Shown here in pieces: positions 1-7,900 of a DNA stretch of 19,538 nt. The notes beneath the pieces were generated by a model. The model was not told the origin of the DNA. It searched no databases and saw only the letters and a list, made by a program, of their open reading frames with translations. Both the position numbers and the translations under genes were made by a program. This DNA is from an uncultured Collinsella sp. (GTDB taxonomy: Bacteria > Actinomycetota > Coriobacteriia > Coriobacteriales > Coriobacteriaceae): contig URVF01000009.1 in NCBI GenBank assembly GCA_900551185.1, positions 1 through 19,538 of the forward strand, in the 5' to 3' direction. Position 1 is the first letter of the stretch, and each line of letters opens with the position of its first letter.

Positions 1-48
1 TCTACACGCGTAAGATCGTCGGCAGCGTCAGATGTGTATAAGAGACAG
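1..48 (+). other. Nextera/Tn5 sequencing adapter (artefact)
   Basis: Positions 30-48 are the Tn5 mosaic end AGATGTGTATAAGAGACAG. Positions 16-29 are the Illumina Nextera read-1 stem TCGTCGGCAGCGTC. Positions 8-15 read GCGTAAGA, which I recognise as an i5 index (S517), and 1-7 (TCTACAC) match the end of the P5 primer. This is library-construction sequence, not organism DNA; genomic sequence begins at about 49. The purB frame reads through it without a stop. Confidence 0.97.
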
Positions 49-524
49 GTCATCGGCTCGGCATGGATGCCATGGGTGCGGCCGGCGCAGAGCGTATTGC
101 GCTCCTCGAAGGCGCGACGCTTGCAGATCTCGCCGAGTTTCTTGACGTCCTCGATGATTAGGTCGCAGGCCTGCGTGAGCTGGTAGCACAAAGCCGTATC
201 GCCCAGGTCGGAGCTGGTCATGCCATAGTGAACCCAACGGCTGGGCTTGGGGTCGCCCTCGGGAACATCGGCGTCGATGTACTCCTTCATATTGGTCAGG
301 AAGGCGATGACATCGTGACGCGTGACCTCCTCGATCTCGTCAACCTTCGCCTTCTCAAAGTTGGCGTGGTCGCGAATCCACTGGGCCTCTTCTTTGGAAA
401 TACCGATCTTGCCGAGCTCCGCCTGCGCCTCGCAGGCCAGGACCTCAATCTCCTGCCAAATGGCGTACTTGTTCTCGAGGGAGAAGATGTGTCCCATCTC
501 CGGGCGGGTATAGCGATCGATCAT
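49..524 (-). CDS. purB: Adenylosuccinate lyase, 5' part only (partial)
   Basis: PurB cleaves SAICAR to AICAR and adenylosuccinate to AMP, releasing fumarate, in cytosolic de novo purine synthesis. The ATG at 524-522 follows a good Shine-Dalgarno (AAAAAGGAG). The 158 visible residues start MIDRYTRPEMGHIFSLENKY. They include TRHDV (about 68-72), the substrate-binding HYGMTSSDLGD segment (about 99-109), and GRTHGIHAEP (about 148-157), which carries a catalytic His of the fumarase/aspartase superfamily. Family members have about 430 residues, so roughly the last two thirds are missing. The truncation is technical: the frame runs straight into adapter and would add the known contaminant peptide CLLYTSDAAD. 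A promoter-like TACAAT lies upstream at 569-574. Identification is from recognised motifs and is firm. Confidence 0.95.
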
Positions 525-568
525 AGCGGCTCCTTTTTGGTTATTGGCACGTTGGTCGTAACTCAACC

Positions 569-574
569 ATTGTA
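569..574 (-). promoter_or_regulatory. Possible purB -10 element (TACAAT)
   Basis: On the minus strand GGTACAATGG sits about 45 bases upstream of the purB ATG, a plausible leader length. No convincing -35 hexamer lies 16-18 bases upstream; the best is TCGTTA at 17. The call rests on the -10 alone. Confidence 0.35.
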
Positions 575-638
575 CCGTGCGCGGGCGCAAGTAACGATAA
601 CGGGCATTAACCTAACATTTTGAAACAGGAGCGGCCAT

Positions 639-769
639 GGGGACGTCCGCGTATTTGCTTCGCAAATCCGCACCGGCTTCAGGCGCCTGTCGGCGCCTTC
701 GCCTGCTCGCTACAAACGCTTCGCGTTTGCTTTACGCTCGCACCCTGTCGGGTTCGAGTCCCGGCGCTT
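639..769. repeat. Hairpin-rich non-coding element ending in a tRNA T-arm-like motif
   Basis: Between purB and tRNA-Gly there is no credible gene. The stretch holds several perfect short hairpins: ATTTGC-TTC-GCAAAT (653-667), CAAACGC-TTC-GCGTTTG (713-729) and paired GGCGCC boxes (682-697). It ends with CGGGTTCGAGTCCCG (749-763), which has the form of a tRNA T-arm. The same 15 bases occur inverted in the T-arm of the neighbouring tRNA-Gly (831-845). No matching D-arm, anticodon arm or acceptor strand precedes the T-arm, so it is not a functional tRNA. It could be a dispersed REP/MITE-like repeat or the 3' remnant of a tRNA used as an attachment site. Only one copy is present here. Confidence 0.5.
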
Positions 770-774
770 TATTG

Positions 775-805
775 AAAAAAGCACGGCACCGTAATGGTGC
801 CGTGC
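775..805 (-). terminator. Rho-independent terminator of tRNA-Gly
   Basis: The 10-bp perfect stem GCACGGCACC/GGTGCCGTGC (781-790 with 796-805) has a 5-base loop. On the minus strand it is followed by six Ts (775-780 as A on the plus strand). It begins 14 bases after the encoded CCA of the tRNA, so it ends that monocistronic transcript. Confidence 0.9.
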
Positions 806-818
806 TTGTGCTTCTAGC

Positions 819-893
819 TGGAGCGGGCAACGGGACTCGAACCCGCGAGTGTCAGCTTGGGAAGCTGATGCCTTACCACTTGGCGATGCCCGC
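819..893 (-). tRNA. tRNA-Gly (anticodon CCC)
   Basis: This tRNA decodes GGG glycine codons. On the minus strand the acceptor strands GCGGGCA and TGCCCGC pair over 7 bp. The D-arm is GCC...GGC, and the anticodon stem TCAGC/GCTGA closes loop TTCCCAA with CCC at positions 34-36. The T-arm is GCGGG-TTCGAGT-CCCGT, with a G-U pair at its base. The acceptor stem is followed by discriminator T and then CCA (819-821), so the 3' end is encoded in the DNA. The body is 823-893. It has its own promoter and terminator and is not part of the purB unit. Confidence 0.96.
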
Positions 894-906
894 TTGTGTG
901 TTGGCT

Positions 907-936
907 AGTATAACGCGGTTGTCTTGTTCGATACAA
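907..936 (-). promoter_or_regulatory. Promoter of tRNA-Gly
   Basis: On the minus strand TTGTAT (931-936) and TATACT (907-912) are 18 bases apart, close to the sigma-70/SigA consensus. The -10 ends 13 bases upstream of the mature tRNA 5' end. Confidence 0.65.
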
Positions 937-1190
937 GGGTGGCGATGCTTGTTTTAGCTGTGGAGAATCGTTTGAAAACCGCGCCAATTGTGGAGATGAG
1001 GACCTTTGACCTCCTGTTCTCCCTATCTTCTACCTGCACTTTTGCTTGATTGTTGTATTTGAGCTCAATTTGTCAGGAATTGGGCAAGCTTTTGGTCAGC
1101 CTTTGGTACTTACCCGCATGAACCTCGGGGGTAGCCTCATCCTACGCGTCGCAGCCTCCCCGTGCGGCGCACGAGGGATAAGGAGCAGCC
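937..1190 (+). other. Intergenic leader upstream of the surface protein
   Basis: No gene or RNA is recognised in this stretch. A good Shine-Dalgarno AAGGAG lies five bases before the ATG at 1191. The region holds a small hairpin CGTGC-GGC-GCACG just before it (about 1160-1172) and an imperfect inverted GAGG/CCTC repeat near 996-1014. TTGACC and several TTG-rich hexamers occur, but none pairs with a good -10 at normal spacing. A promoter must be here or upstream, and I cannot place it. Confidence 0.5.
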
Positions 1191-4100
1191 ATGTCCAACG
1201 CACCCACGCACTCTGTCCACAGCGCAATCGCAACAGGTCCGCTGCTCCTGCTCCTCTTCCTGCTTTTCGGCTGCCTGGCACCGGGAGCCGCATTTGCCGT
1301 CGATGGCTACGACCAGCTCGGTTTCCGCACTATTAGCGATGATTGTGGGCCCTTCTTTATCGGCAAGTATGAAGCTCAAGACGCCTCGATTGCCTACTGC
1401 ATGAACCAGGAGCGCCCCGGCCCCACCAAGCCGGGCGGCCCATGGCTCAACTTTGATCAAGGCTGGGTGTGGCTCGACGACGAGTTCGCGGCAATCGTTT
1501 GTCACGGATATCCTACCGCCACGTCGTTTGGCGGTTACCATCTTTCACCCGATCGCGCCCGCGCCGCAACCCAGCTTGCCGTATGGATGCTCAACGGCAC
1601 TACCCATGTCGACGGTACCTATTCCTACACGACCGCTCAGGGCAAAACCAAGAGTGGGCACTTTACCGCTGACAATGAAGTCGTGGCGGCTGCGCGGTGG
1701 CTCCACGACAACGCAAAATCAGGAAGCATCAAAGCCGCTCCGCACCGCGCGCGGCGCTATCTAGGAGCCGTATCGGGCGGCAGCAAACGTCAAGACATGC
1801 TCTATGTACTGCCGGCGGTCTCTGTTTCCTTCAAAAAACAGTCTGCAAACGCCGCCATTACCAGCGGAAACAATACTTATCAGTTTGACGGGGCAACATT
1901 CGATATTTTTGAGAGCGCCAGCGGCGCGCATGTCGGCACCATCCAGATGGACAGCAACGGTCGGGCGCAAGCAACACTTCTGCCCAACACGGCATACTAC
2001 CTAGTTGAAACGAAGGCGCCGGCCGGCTATGTCCCCCGTCGTGATCGCATCGCCTTTACCACGGGGAATGACGGTGGACAGGTCGCCATTGATGAACAGC
2101 CCGGCACCATCAACCTGCGTATCGTAAAACTCGATGCCGCGACGAATGCCGGCCCCCAGGTGGGATCTTCACTCGCAGGAGCAGAGTTCACGTGTGTGTC
2201 ACAATCAACCCCTGGATGGGCGCAAATCCTCACGACCGACGAAAGCGGTCGGGCCACCCTCGCCGATGTCCCCTTAGGAACCTTTACCATCTACGAATCA
2301 AAAGCCCCCGAGGGCTACCTGCCATCCAACGACAGCTGGACCTATACCGTTGGAGCCGACCAGCTCGGCGATTCAGGCGTGGTCGAGATCGAATCTCGCA
2401 TTTCCGATATCCCCATTGCTTTTGACCTTGAGATTTCCAAATTCAAGGATTACGGCAATAGCGACCAATCCGGCCTGGAGCAGCCGGCGGGTGGTGTTGT
2501 CTTTGAGGTTGTCAGCAACAGCTCTCAGCAGGTTGTTGGCACACTGACCACAAACATCTATGGCTTTGCCTCCACCAAAGACCAGCCCGAAGCATGGTTC
2601 GGCACAGGTAAGCGACCCGCCGGTGTCCACGGAGCCGTCCCATACGACCGTGCCGGCTACACGGTTCGCGAGGTTCCGGAAACCGTCCCCGAGGGTTTTA
2701 AACGTGCAGGGGAATGGACCGTCGGGGCCAATCAGATTTCCAACGGCGCCGAGCTTCAATATATCGTGGACAACCACGCGCTGTCGACGCATCTCCAGAT
2801 TGTAAAACGCGATGCCCAAACAGGCGCTTCTGTTCCACTAGCCGGATTCACCTTCCAACTCCTAGACAGCAATCACGAACCTGTCTCACAAATTTGCTGG
2901 TATCCAGCACATAACGTAATGGACACCTTTACGACTGACGCGACCGGGACCGTCACACTGCCCGAATCGCTCGTGCCGGGCACCTATTATGTACGCGAAA
3001 CCTCGGCCAAAGAGCCCTATCTTGTCGGCGAGGAGATCGAGGTAAACATACCCGCCGACATGAACCTAACGCCCGTTGCAATCGCCTCGTATTATGACCA
3101 CGCCGCGACCGGAAACATCAGGATCGTTAAAACCGATGCCGTAGACGGCAGCAGCCTCGCGGGCGCCGTCTTTGAGATCCGTGCCTCGGGTGATATCGTG
3201 CGCCCCGACGGTAGCATTGCCGCGCTCGACGGTGAGACTGTCGCTACCGTCACGACGGATGAAACTGGAGAAGCACGCGCGGACAACCTCCCGCTGGGAT
3301 CTGGCACCGCACGCTACGAGGTTGTCGAGACTCAAGCGCCGGCAGGCTTCTTGCTCGATCGGACAACCCATATTGTCGACCTTACTTATGCCGACCAGAA
3401 AACACCCGTTGTAGAAGCACGGCTTAACGTATCCGACGATTACACCAAGGTTGATATCTCCAAGGTCGATGCAAGCGGTGAGCAGGAAGTGGAAGGCGCA
3501 CAGCTCACCTTATATGGTCCCGATAAAACCGAAATAGACTCCTGGACCTCATCCGACAAGCCGCACCGCGTCGAACATCTTGCACCTGGCACCTACTCGT
3601 TGCGCGAAATGATGTCTCCGCGGACCTATGACCTTGCCGAGGAGATAACGTTTGAAATAAAAGATACGGGAGAAGTCCAATCCGTCGCGATGAAGGATGC
3701 GCCCATCGAGATCAAGGGGCAGGTCGACAAGCGTCAGGAACTTGTCCAACCTATCGAAAAGGGCCTGTTGGCTAACGGCGATGGTAAAAACCGCGCCACG
3801 ACGCAAACCAATAGTGATGGGCTTTTCTCCTATACCATCGATGCTCGAAACGATTCCACTACTTGGGTTGATGAGTTTACGATTACCGATGATCTTGAGT
3901 GCGCCAAAGACGGCACGGCGAGATTCATCTCAATCGAAACCCCCGTCGCCATCGGCGACCTCAACGGTCTGTGCAACGTGTGGTATCGCACGACGCCGTT
4001 GGACTCGACAGACGTCGATGAACCGGCGAACGCGACACTTGACGATGGGCACGAAAATCCTTGGCTTGAGTCCGACGAAGTAAAAGAGAGCCTTGGTGAG

Positions 4101-4622
4101 GACTGTCGCCTCGTCGATTACGACGGCTGGCGCCTCTGGAAGGCGGATGTCTCGACCACGGAATCCACCACACTCGAGGCGGAAGAGCTCGACCTTGCAT
4201 CCAATACCGTCGTAACGGGCATTCGAATTGAATACGGTGCGGTAGCTGCCGACTTTACGACTCGAAGCGATGCGGATTCTTGGACTCGCGATGATCTCAA
4301 AGATGAGCACGACGACCTTGACGATGCCAAAGCAATCCTTGGCACAGACGCTCGGGGCGCAGTCGTGCACATGCAGGCAACGTCGGCTTATACGCCCCAA
4401 ACCGCACTCACCAACAGCGCGCGCGTCGATCTTTGCCGCAACGGCGGCGGCGATAAACTTGAGTCACATGACGAGGACCGTGTCATTCAACGCTGTACCC
4501 TACCGCAGGACCTACCGGCAACAGGATCAGTTCCCATCGCCGCTTGCATCACCGCGCTCCTGACCTCGGGTGCCGCAGCCCTATGGTTCGCTCGCCTTAG
4601 GTCGATCCCAAAGAACCGCTAG
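1191..4622 (+). CDS. Sortase-anchored thioester/CnaB-repeat surface adhesin
   Basis: This 1143-residue cell-wall protein has a signal peptide with hydrophobic core at about 17-27 and likely cleavage after AAFA (36). The N-terminal domain (about 37-205) carries AYC with Cys70 and TQLAVW with Gln128, the paired motifs of streptococcal-type thioester domains that bind host surfaces covalently. Six CnaB/SpaA-like repeats follow, at about 211-305, 306-410, 411-530, 533-637, 640-750 and 752-838. Most have a first-strand Lys (215/216, 313, 417, 539, 647, 758) and a Glu in an ETxAPxGY-type motif (273, 369, 494, 603, 713, 806), consistent with intradomain isopeptide bonds. A further domain (about 840-1100) is not recognised. 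LPATG (1108-1112), a TM segment and an RLRSIPKNR tail form the sortase signal. It looks monocistronic. The thioester assignment is by motif only; a pilin-subunit role is possible. Confidence 0.85.
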   Translation: MSNAPTHSVHSAIATGPLLLLLFLLFGCLAPGAAFAVDGYDQLGFRTISDDCGPFFIGKYEAQDASIAYCMNQERPGPTKPGGPWLNFDQGWVWLDDEFAAIVCHGYPTATSFGGYHLSPDRARAATQLAVWMLNGTTHVDGTYSYTTAQGKTKSGHFTADNEVVAAARWLHDNAKSGSIKAAPHRARRYLGAVSGGSKRQDMLYVLPAVSVSFKKQSANAAITSGNNTYQFDGATFDIFESASGAHVGTIQMDSNGRAQATLLPNTAYYLVETKAPAGYVPRRDRIAFTTGNDGGQVAIDEQPGTINLRIVKLDAATNAGPQVGSSLAGAEFTCVSQSTPGWAQILTTDESGRATLADVPLGTFTIYESKAPEGYLPSNDSWTYTVGADQLGDSGVVEIESRISDIPIAFDLEISKFKDYGNSDQSGLEQPAGGVVFEVVSNSSQQVVGTLTTNIYGFASTKDQPEAWFGTGKRPAGVHGAVPYDRAGYTVREVPETVPEGFKRAGEWTVGANQISNGAELQYIVDNHALSTHLQIVKRDAQTGASVPLAGFTFQLLDSNHEPVSQICWYPAHNVMDTFTTDATGTVTLPESLVPGTYYVRETSAKEPYLVGEEIEVNIPADMNLTPVAIASYYDHAATGNIRIVKTDAVDGSSLAGAVFEIRASGDIVRPDGSIAALDGETVATVTTDETGEARADNLPLGSGTARYEVVETQAPAGFLLDRTTHIVDLTYADQKTPVVEARLNVSDDYTKVDISKVDASGEQEVEGAQLTLYGPDKTEIDSWTSSDKPHRVEHLAPGTYSLREMMSPRTYDLAEEITFEIKDTGEVQSVAMKDAPIEIKGQVDKRQELVQPIEKGLLANGDGKNRATTQTNSDGLFSYTIDARNDSTTWVDEFTITDDLECAKDGTARFISIETPVAIGDLNGLCNVWYRTTPLDSTDVDEPANATLDDGHENPWLESDEVKESLGEDCRLVDYDGWRLWKADVSTTESTTLEAEELDLASNTVVTGIRIEYGAVAADFTTRSDADSWTRDDLKDEHDDLDDAKAILGTDARGAVVHMQATSAYTPQTALTNSARVDLCRNGGGDKLESHDEDRVIQRCTLPQDLPATGSVPIAACITALLTSGAAALWFARLRSIPKNR

Positions 4623-4630
4623 CACGATGA

Positions 4631-4667
4631 AAAAGCGGGCGAGCCAGTCCCCCGGCTCGCCCGCTTT
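4631..4667. terminator. Bidirectional rho-independent terminator
   Basis: The 14-bp perfect stem AAAGCGGGCGAGCC/GGCTCGCCCGCTTT (4632-4645 with 4654-4667) has an 8-base loop and sits between convergent genes. On the minus strand it is followed by TTTTT after GC, and on the plus strand by TTTCAAT. It can stop transcripts from both the surface-protein gene and the small membrane-protein gene. Confidence 0.9.
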
Positions 4668-4688
4668 CAATCATTTGAATCGCCGTAT

Positions 4689-4907
4689 CTACTCTGCAGA
4701 CGAAGATCCACCATCAACGATTGCCTGCTCGGACTCAGGAATCCCATCGGCACCCGTGCTCTGTTCTTGCTCCACCTCTTCGCTGATTGCGGAGGCGGGG
4801 GTCGAGCCCTTCGCACCCACGATGTAGGCAGCCCCAAATCCTAACGCAATGGCAATCAAGGTCAAAATCACGTAGACAGGCCAATGGCGCTTAATATACG
4901 AAAACAC
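4689..4907 (-). CDS. Small single-pass membrane protein, unknown function
   Basis: I recognise no family. The 72-residue product starts at GTG (4907-4905), with Shine-Dalgarno AAGGAG five bases upstream. The N-terminus MFSYIKRHW is basic and is followed by one strong TM segment (about 9-31, ending in GAAYIVGAKG). A 40-residue acidic, Ser/Glu-rich, probably disordered tail follows (EEVEQEQ...ESEQ). Positive-inside reasoning puts the short N-terminus in the cytoplasm and the acidic tail outside. The gene starts 21 bases after the stop of the large M28-like membrane protein, so the two are probably co-transcribed and may work together. That link is inference from spacing only. Confidence 0.75.
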   Translation of the reverse strand: MFSYIKRHWPVYVILTLIAIALGFGAAYIVGAKGSTPASAISEEVEQEQSTGADGIPESEQAIVDGGSSSAE

Positions 4908-4928
4908 GTTGACTCCTTAGAGCTCCGT

Positions 4929-7900
4929 CTACGAACGGCGGATAACCTCGGTCACGACCTCGGATACCGTAGCAATGTTCGTCGGGTTGACATTGTGGGG
5001 CAGGTCGTCCTCGGTACGAGCGCAAGCCAGACGCGTGCCGTCCACGCCGGCGATGGTGAGGGCTCGGCGGCTCGCCTCGAGCGCGGCATAGGCATCGGTC
5101 TTGGCATAGGGCATCTCGAGCGCGCCACAATCGACATGGAACGACTTGCAGACCTTGCTGACCAGGTTCATGATGCGGCGATCGCCCTTGAGCAGTTGTT
5201 GTTCGCCCTCGACCGTCACAACCGAAAGCCTACCGGCGCCGACGGATTCAAGATTGATAAAGAATACGCCGCGGAGCTTATCGCGATGCGAAGCCAAGAA
5301 GGCCTTCATGCCGGCGCCATCACAATCCGAGGCGCCCGTTGCCACAAACCAGATATCGTGACCGAGCAGCTCATCATCGCCCATAGAGGCGACAGCCGCG
5401 AGCATATCTTCGGAAGAAGCGCCATCGGAAGACGTAGCGCCACCCTTCCAGCCATCGTTATCGTCCTCGAAATTATCCCACGAACCGATGCCGCGACCGG
5501 ACTTCTTGGCATCGTAATCGTCTTCGACGCCCAGCCAGTCACTCATGCTGTCCTGCTCGTTTTTCTTTTTACGGCCGAACAGGCCACCCAGGCCGCGCTT
5601 ACGAGACTTGGGTGCCGCCGGGGCGGGAGCCGAAATGGTCTCAATCGGCTGCGCGGCCGACGCAACGGGCATAGGAGGCGCAACGGGTGCCGATGTGGGT
5701 TCGGGACCTTGGGCGGTAGCAAAGGGGTCGTTGACCTGGGCAGAGGGATCGGGAAGGTCGAACAGCGACGTGCGAGACGCAACGTTTGCCTGCTTCATAG
5801 ACGACAGCGACGGATCGGGGACCGAAGCCAGCGGAGACGAGGAAGGTGCAGGCGACGGTGCCGACGCCGGATCGGGAACATTCATCTGCGGACGCGGCGA
5901 TGCTTGGGAGGAAATCTGGGCCATAAGGGAATCGACCGTTTCGTCCTGGGTGGGAGCGACATCGGCAACCGTGGCACCGGAACCACTCGGGGTCGGCATG
6001 GTGAAAATCTGCGTGGAGTAAGGCCTCGACTCATCCGTTTCGAGAGTCTCGGAAACCACAGACACTTCCTCCTGCTCGGCCTCGGTCGAATCACCTTGAT
6101 CGGCTGCCGCGTATTGCTCTTCGCCAGAGTTGGCCTCGACGGGCTCGTCCTCGGCGGCATCCTGAATTTCGGCAGCATCAATAGGCTCGTCATCGCCTGC
6201 CGCGTCGCCCTGCTCATCGGAAACAGGAAGGGGCTCGGCAATCGCGGTGCCTTGCTTTTCAAACGTTATCGTGGAATCGAACTGCGCGGCATCAAACGAC
6301 ATGGTGCTATCGACGTGCTGCTGAGCCTCGAAAGACGTCGTCGCCTCAACAACATCCGCGGACGCCGGTTGCTGGGACTCAAAGGACGTTGTAGCTTCGG
6401 CGGCGTCGACGGGCGCGGACTGCATAGCCTCGTTCTGCTCGAACTCTTGCGCCGCGTGCTCACGTGCCGCCTCGGCTGCCTGCTGCTGAGCGATAGCCCC
6501 CTGCTCGGCAGCCTCGCGTGCGGCAGCGCGCTTCTCCTCGAAATCGTCGACAAATTTCTTGCCCTTTGCAAGCGCACCCTTAAAGAAGTTGGAAGCGCTG
6601 GCGCCAATCGACGAGAACGCGGATGCAATATCGGCATGGGGCGTTGCCGCGGGAATCTCGGCCGAGAAATCAGTATCGCTCTCGTAAGACACGCGCCTCG
6701 GCTGTTCAACGTAATCGTCGTCAGACTCGTCCGCAACGTCTTGCGCCGGCGCGGCGGGAGCCAAAATGTCCAGTCCTGCCGCAGGATCGATCGCGGACAC
6801 CGCCTCGGACTCGGCAACGGCAGCGGTAACCGCGGCAGACTCATCATCCACGGTGACAACGGGGGCAGGTTCGGGCTCAAACGTCGGCTCCTCGCCCTCC
6901 TCGTAATCGAGCGTGCAGGACTCGGGAAGCATTCCGAGCGCACGGATGGCATCCGAACCAAAGCGGATGTTGCCGGCGGCGTTGCGATAGAGCTTGGGCT
7001 CGGGCTCGGCCGCGACAGGCTCCTCCACCGGCTCGGCAGCGGAAACCTCGTTATTGAACTCTTCAGCCTGGACAGCCTGATTCTGATCCTCGGGCACGAT
7101 GGCGCCAATCAGCGTCTCGTCGGCAGACGCACCCTCAAAGCCCTCGATCTGCTCGTCGAAAGCCTCACCCTGTTCGGGCTCGGTCTGAGTGTCGGGAGCA
7201 ATCGGCTGACCGAACTCGTCCTCGGCGTAGGTAGGCTCTTCGTACTCGATGGTGTTGCCGTAGTCGTTTTGCTGCTGGGCCGCGGCATACTCCGCCGCTG
7301 CACGCGCCATTTCCTCGGCACGACGCTTTTGCTCCCCAAAATAGGTATCGAACGGAACATCGTCAGGAAACTCGTTTTCGCCCTGGAAGGGAGCAACGTT
7401 ATCCATAACGCCGAGCATAGCGGCGACAGAAGACTTGTTGCACACCGCGCCGGACGTATAGGGAAGAATGTGGCGGTTAGAGATGATGTTTGCCGCGTTG
7501 GCAAGCGCAACGAGGGAAGCGAGGATCGCGACAATCCACAGCAGAACCTTAAGCGCGCCGGGGAGCGGCAGGATGCGCAGGATGGCAACGGCAGCGGGGG
7601 CAACCGTGGCAACGGGCAACAGCTTGGCGATGAGCGCACGATACGAAGCATAGGGCTCGCGGGCGAGCAGCTCAGCACGGGGAGAGTCGTAGTGTGCGAC
7701 AACGACCACCGGGCGGTTGCGCGGAGACGCGAGCGGGCCCGAGGCCTTGTGGTAGGCGATGACATTTTGGCTCACGCCCGTCTTGCCCAGGCGCGAAACC
7801 ACGGGACGCCCTGTGCGCTCGAGCACGTAGAGCACGGCACCGACAATGGCCAGCAAGGTGCCGACCAAGCCGATACCGCCGCCGATGCCCATCAGCAGGG

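Noticed and set aside
28..237. Minus-strand open frame ending SLIHI
   Set aside because: It is an out-of-frame shadow of purB, and its last residues are translated from the Tn5 mosaic end.
653..729. CRISPR-like repeats
   Set aside because: The repeated units are short self-complementary hairpins of different sequence, without equal direct repeats and spacers, and no cas gene is present.
748..764. Second tRNA on the plus strand ending in the T-arm-like motif
   Set aside because: No acceptor partner, D-arm or anticodon arm can be folded upstream, so I report it only as part of the hairpin element.
637..957. Plus-strand open frame of 106 codons
   Set aside because: It crosses the hairpin element, the terminator and the tRNA-Gly gene, so it is not a real gene.
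1137..1541. Minus-strand open frame over the start of the surface-protein gene
   Set aside because: It is antisense to a signal peptide and thioester-like domain with a clear ribosome site; its product is Arg-rich with no motif.
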